The notes under the pieces: model-generated
Databases searched by the model: none
Told to the model about the DNA's origin: nothing
The model's input: the letters and a program-made list of their open reading frames with translations, nothing else
Part shown: in pieces, positions 63,451 through 64,000 of the stretch
How the letters are laid out: every line of letters starts with the position of its first letter
How positions within the stretch are numbered: the stretch's first letter is position 1
Translations under genes and position numbers: made by a program
Assembly (NCBI RefSeq): GCF_030397575.1
Contig: NZ_JAPNXS010000005.1
Location: forward strand, 206,116 to 270,115
Length of the DNA: 64,000 nucleotides
Source: Psychromonas sp. 14N.309.X.WAT.B.A12
GTDB taxonomy: Bacteria > Pseudomonadota > Gammaproteobacteria > Enterobacterales > Psychromonadaceae
Direction: 5' to 3'

Positions 63451-63490
63451 GGGGGAGGCTTTAGCCTGCAGTTTTTATGTTGATTAAACC
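63451..63490 (+). repeat. inverted repeat, left arm
   Basis: GGCTTTAGCCTGCAGTTTTT-type sequence that matches the reverse complement of 63719-63761 at about 28 of 40 positions, including the shared AGCCTGCAGTT and TGTTGATT. Confidence 0.6.
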
Positions 63491-63718
63491 GGAAAAGTAG
63501 TTGTAATCATCGAGTAAAGTTTGATGTAAATAAGCTTAGTAATAAGTGAGCTTTCTGGTTACATGAGCAAAAGAGGTCTGCAGTTTCTTTTTTCAACCTA
63601 CTTGTTTGAGGCTTCGGCTTTTGATCTACTCAATGCCATGTTGGATCGTTTATTCCTAGGGGCTAATCGTCGAATACAATGATTAACTGCGATTAACCAA
63701 TCAACACTTCATAAGTAA

Positions 63719-63761
63719 CCCGAAATCAACACAAACAACTGCAGGCTGAAGCCAGCGCCCC
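63719..63761 (-). repeat. inverted repeat, right arm
   Basis: Partner of 63451-63490; read on the minus strand it contains GGCTTCAGCCTGCAGTTG and TGTTGATT. A related GGCTGAAGC stretch occurs near 16577. Confidence 0.6.
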
Positions 63762-63896
63762 TTAAAAGATGTGTCGTCAATTGATATATAAATAACGATA
63801 AACTCAGATATAGTCGAATTTTAGACATAAGAATACCTTCTCGATGTTAATCAACAGGGTTCGTTTAATGAGTTGCTTGGCGATGGAAAGTCGTCG

Positions 63897-63993
63897 CAGC
63901 GCTCCTCCGATCGTGGGCCATCGCTGTCGCGGATCCACCAGGGCACGCGGAGCTTAGCCCGCTCATAAACCGATACTGGCGTATCATTCGCCC
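63897..63993. repeat. dispersed repeat shared with 16.6 kb, copy 2
   Basis: Same order of blocks as 16575-16672 (CGATCG, GCTGTCG, CCACCAG, CACGC, GAGCT, TCATAAA, GATAC, CGCCC). The window ends inside or just after it, so its right limit is unknown. Confidence 0.6.
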
Positions 63994-64000
63994 CTAGCTA

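Larger units (their letters stand above)
63139..64000. other. gene-free region with repeats at the right edge
   Basis: No gene of more than about 40 codons is supported in these ~860 bp. It contains a pair of inverted repeats (63451-63490 and 63719-63761) and a copy of the dispersed repeat also found at 16.6 kb (63897-63993). The last ~100 bases have a higher GC content than their surroundings. A 39-codon open frame on the minus strand (63709-63828), 'MSKIRLYLSL...', has a possible AAGG site but no known relative. Confidence 0.55.

Noticed and set aside
63709..63828. 39-codon open frame on the minus strand
   Set aside because: Inside repeats, no relatives recognised; kept only as an observation.

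Overview
This is a chromosomal window from an AT-rich marine gammaproteobacterium. The gene set fits Psychromonas or a close relative: mutH is present (so Dam-directed repair), with an astCADBE operon, an EF-G 2 paralogue like that of Vibrio, a menaquinone cluster, and alginate-degradation genes. The genus is inferred from overall gene content, not proven. No phage, plasmid backbone, complete insertion sequence or CRISPR array is seen.

Layout. 0-0.4 kb: 3' end of a probable secreted carbohydrate-binding protein. 0.5-7.7 kb: arginine succinyltransferase operon astCADBE (minus strand) and an Lrp/AsnC-type regulator upstream of it. 8.5 kb: tRNA-Trp. 8.8-11.8 kb: an atypical phosphoserine aminotransferase and glutathione reductase. 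12.6-24.4 kb: a dispersed alginate-use region with a repeat-containing acidic lipoprotein, a lipoprotein with two PL7 alginate lyase domains, an SSS-family symporter, a KdgM-type porin and a FadR-type GntR regulator. A DnaQ-like exonuclease and a CBS/nucleotidyltransferase signalling protein lie among them. A motif close to TTGTATTACAA lies upstream of the lyase, symporter, porin and regulator genes and suggests one regulon. 24.5-32.4 kb: thyA, lgt, sstT, ptsP, rppH, mutH and a small CBM48-like gene. The rppH-mutH gap carries two similar clusters of DnaA boxes, at the place where E. coli has DARS2.

32.7-38.1 kb: SOS-controlled uvrA, then a PglL/WaaL-type ligase and a lytic transglycosylase. 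38.2-44.7 kb: a surface glycan locus with an initiating sugar-phosphate transferase on plus, facing a minus-strand operon of Wzx flippase, two GT2 enzymes, a Stealth-type phosphotransferase and a CDP-glycerol glycerophosphotransferase-like protein. This suggests a phosphodiester-linked glycan. 44.8-52.1 kb: an S4 RNA-binding protein and the thiamine operon thiC-thiDE-thiF-thiS-thiG-thiH behind a TPP riboswitch, with a long hairpin after thiC. 52.2-54.6 kb: EF-G 2 (fusA), followed by a duplicated and mutated copy of its own 3' end and terminator. 54.8-60.5 kb: menA diverging from menF-menD-menH-menB. 60.7-63.1 kb: a 2-Cys peroxiredoxin, a small cytochrome c, a YheU protein and crp. 63.1-64 kb: non-coding, with repeats shared with the 16.4-16.7 kb gap.

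How it works together. The lyase lipoprotein would cut alginate at the cell surface, the porin would admit oligosaccharides, and the symporter would import mono- or oligouronates. The GntR regulator (and CRP at the symporter promoter) would control this. The downstream DEH-metabolising enzymes are not in this window.
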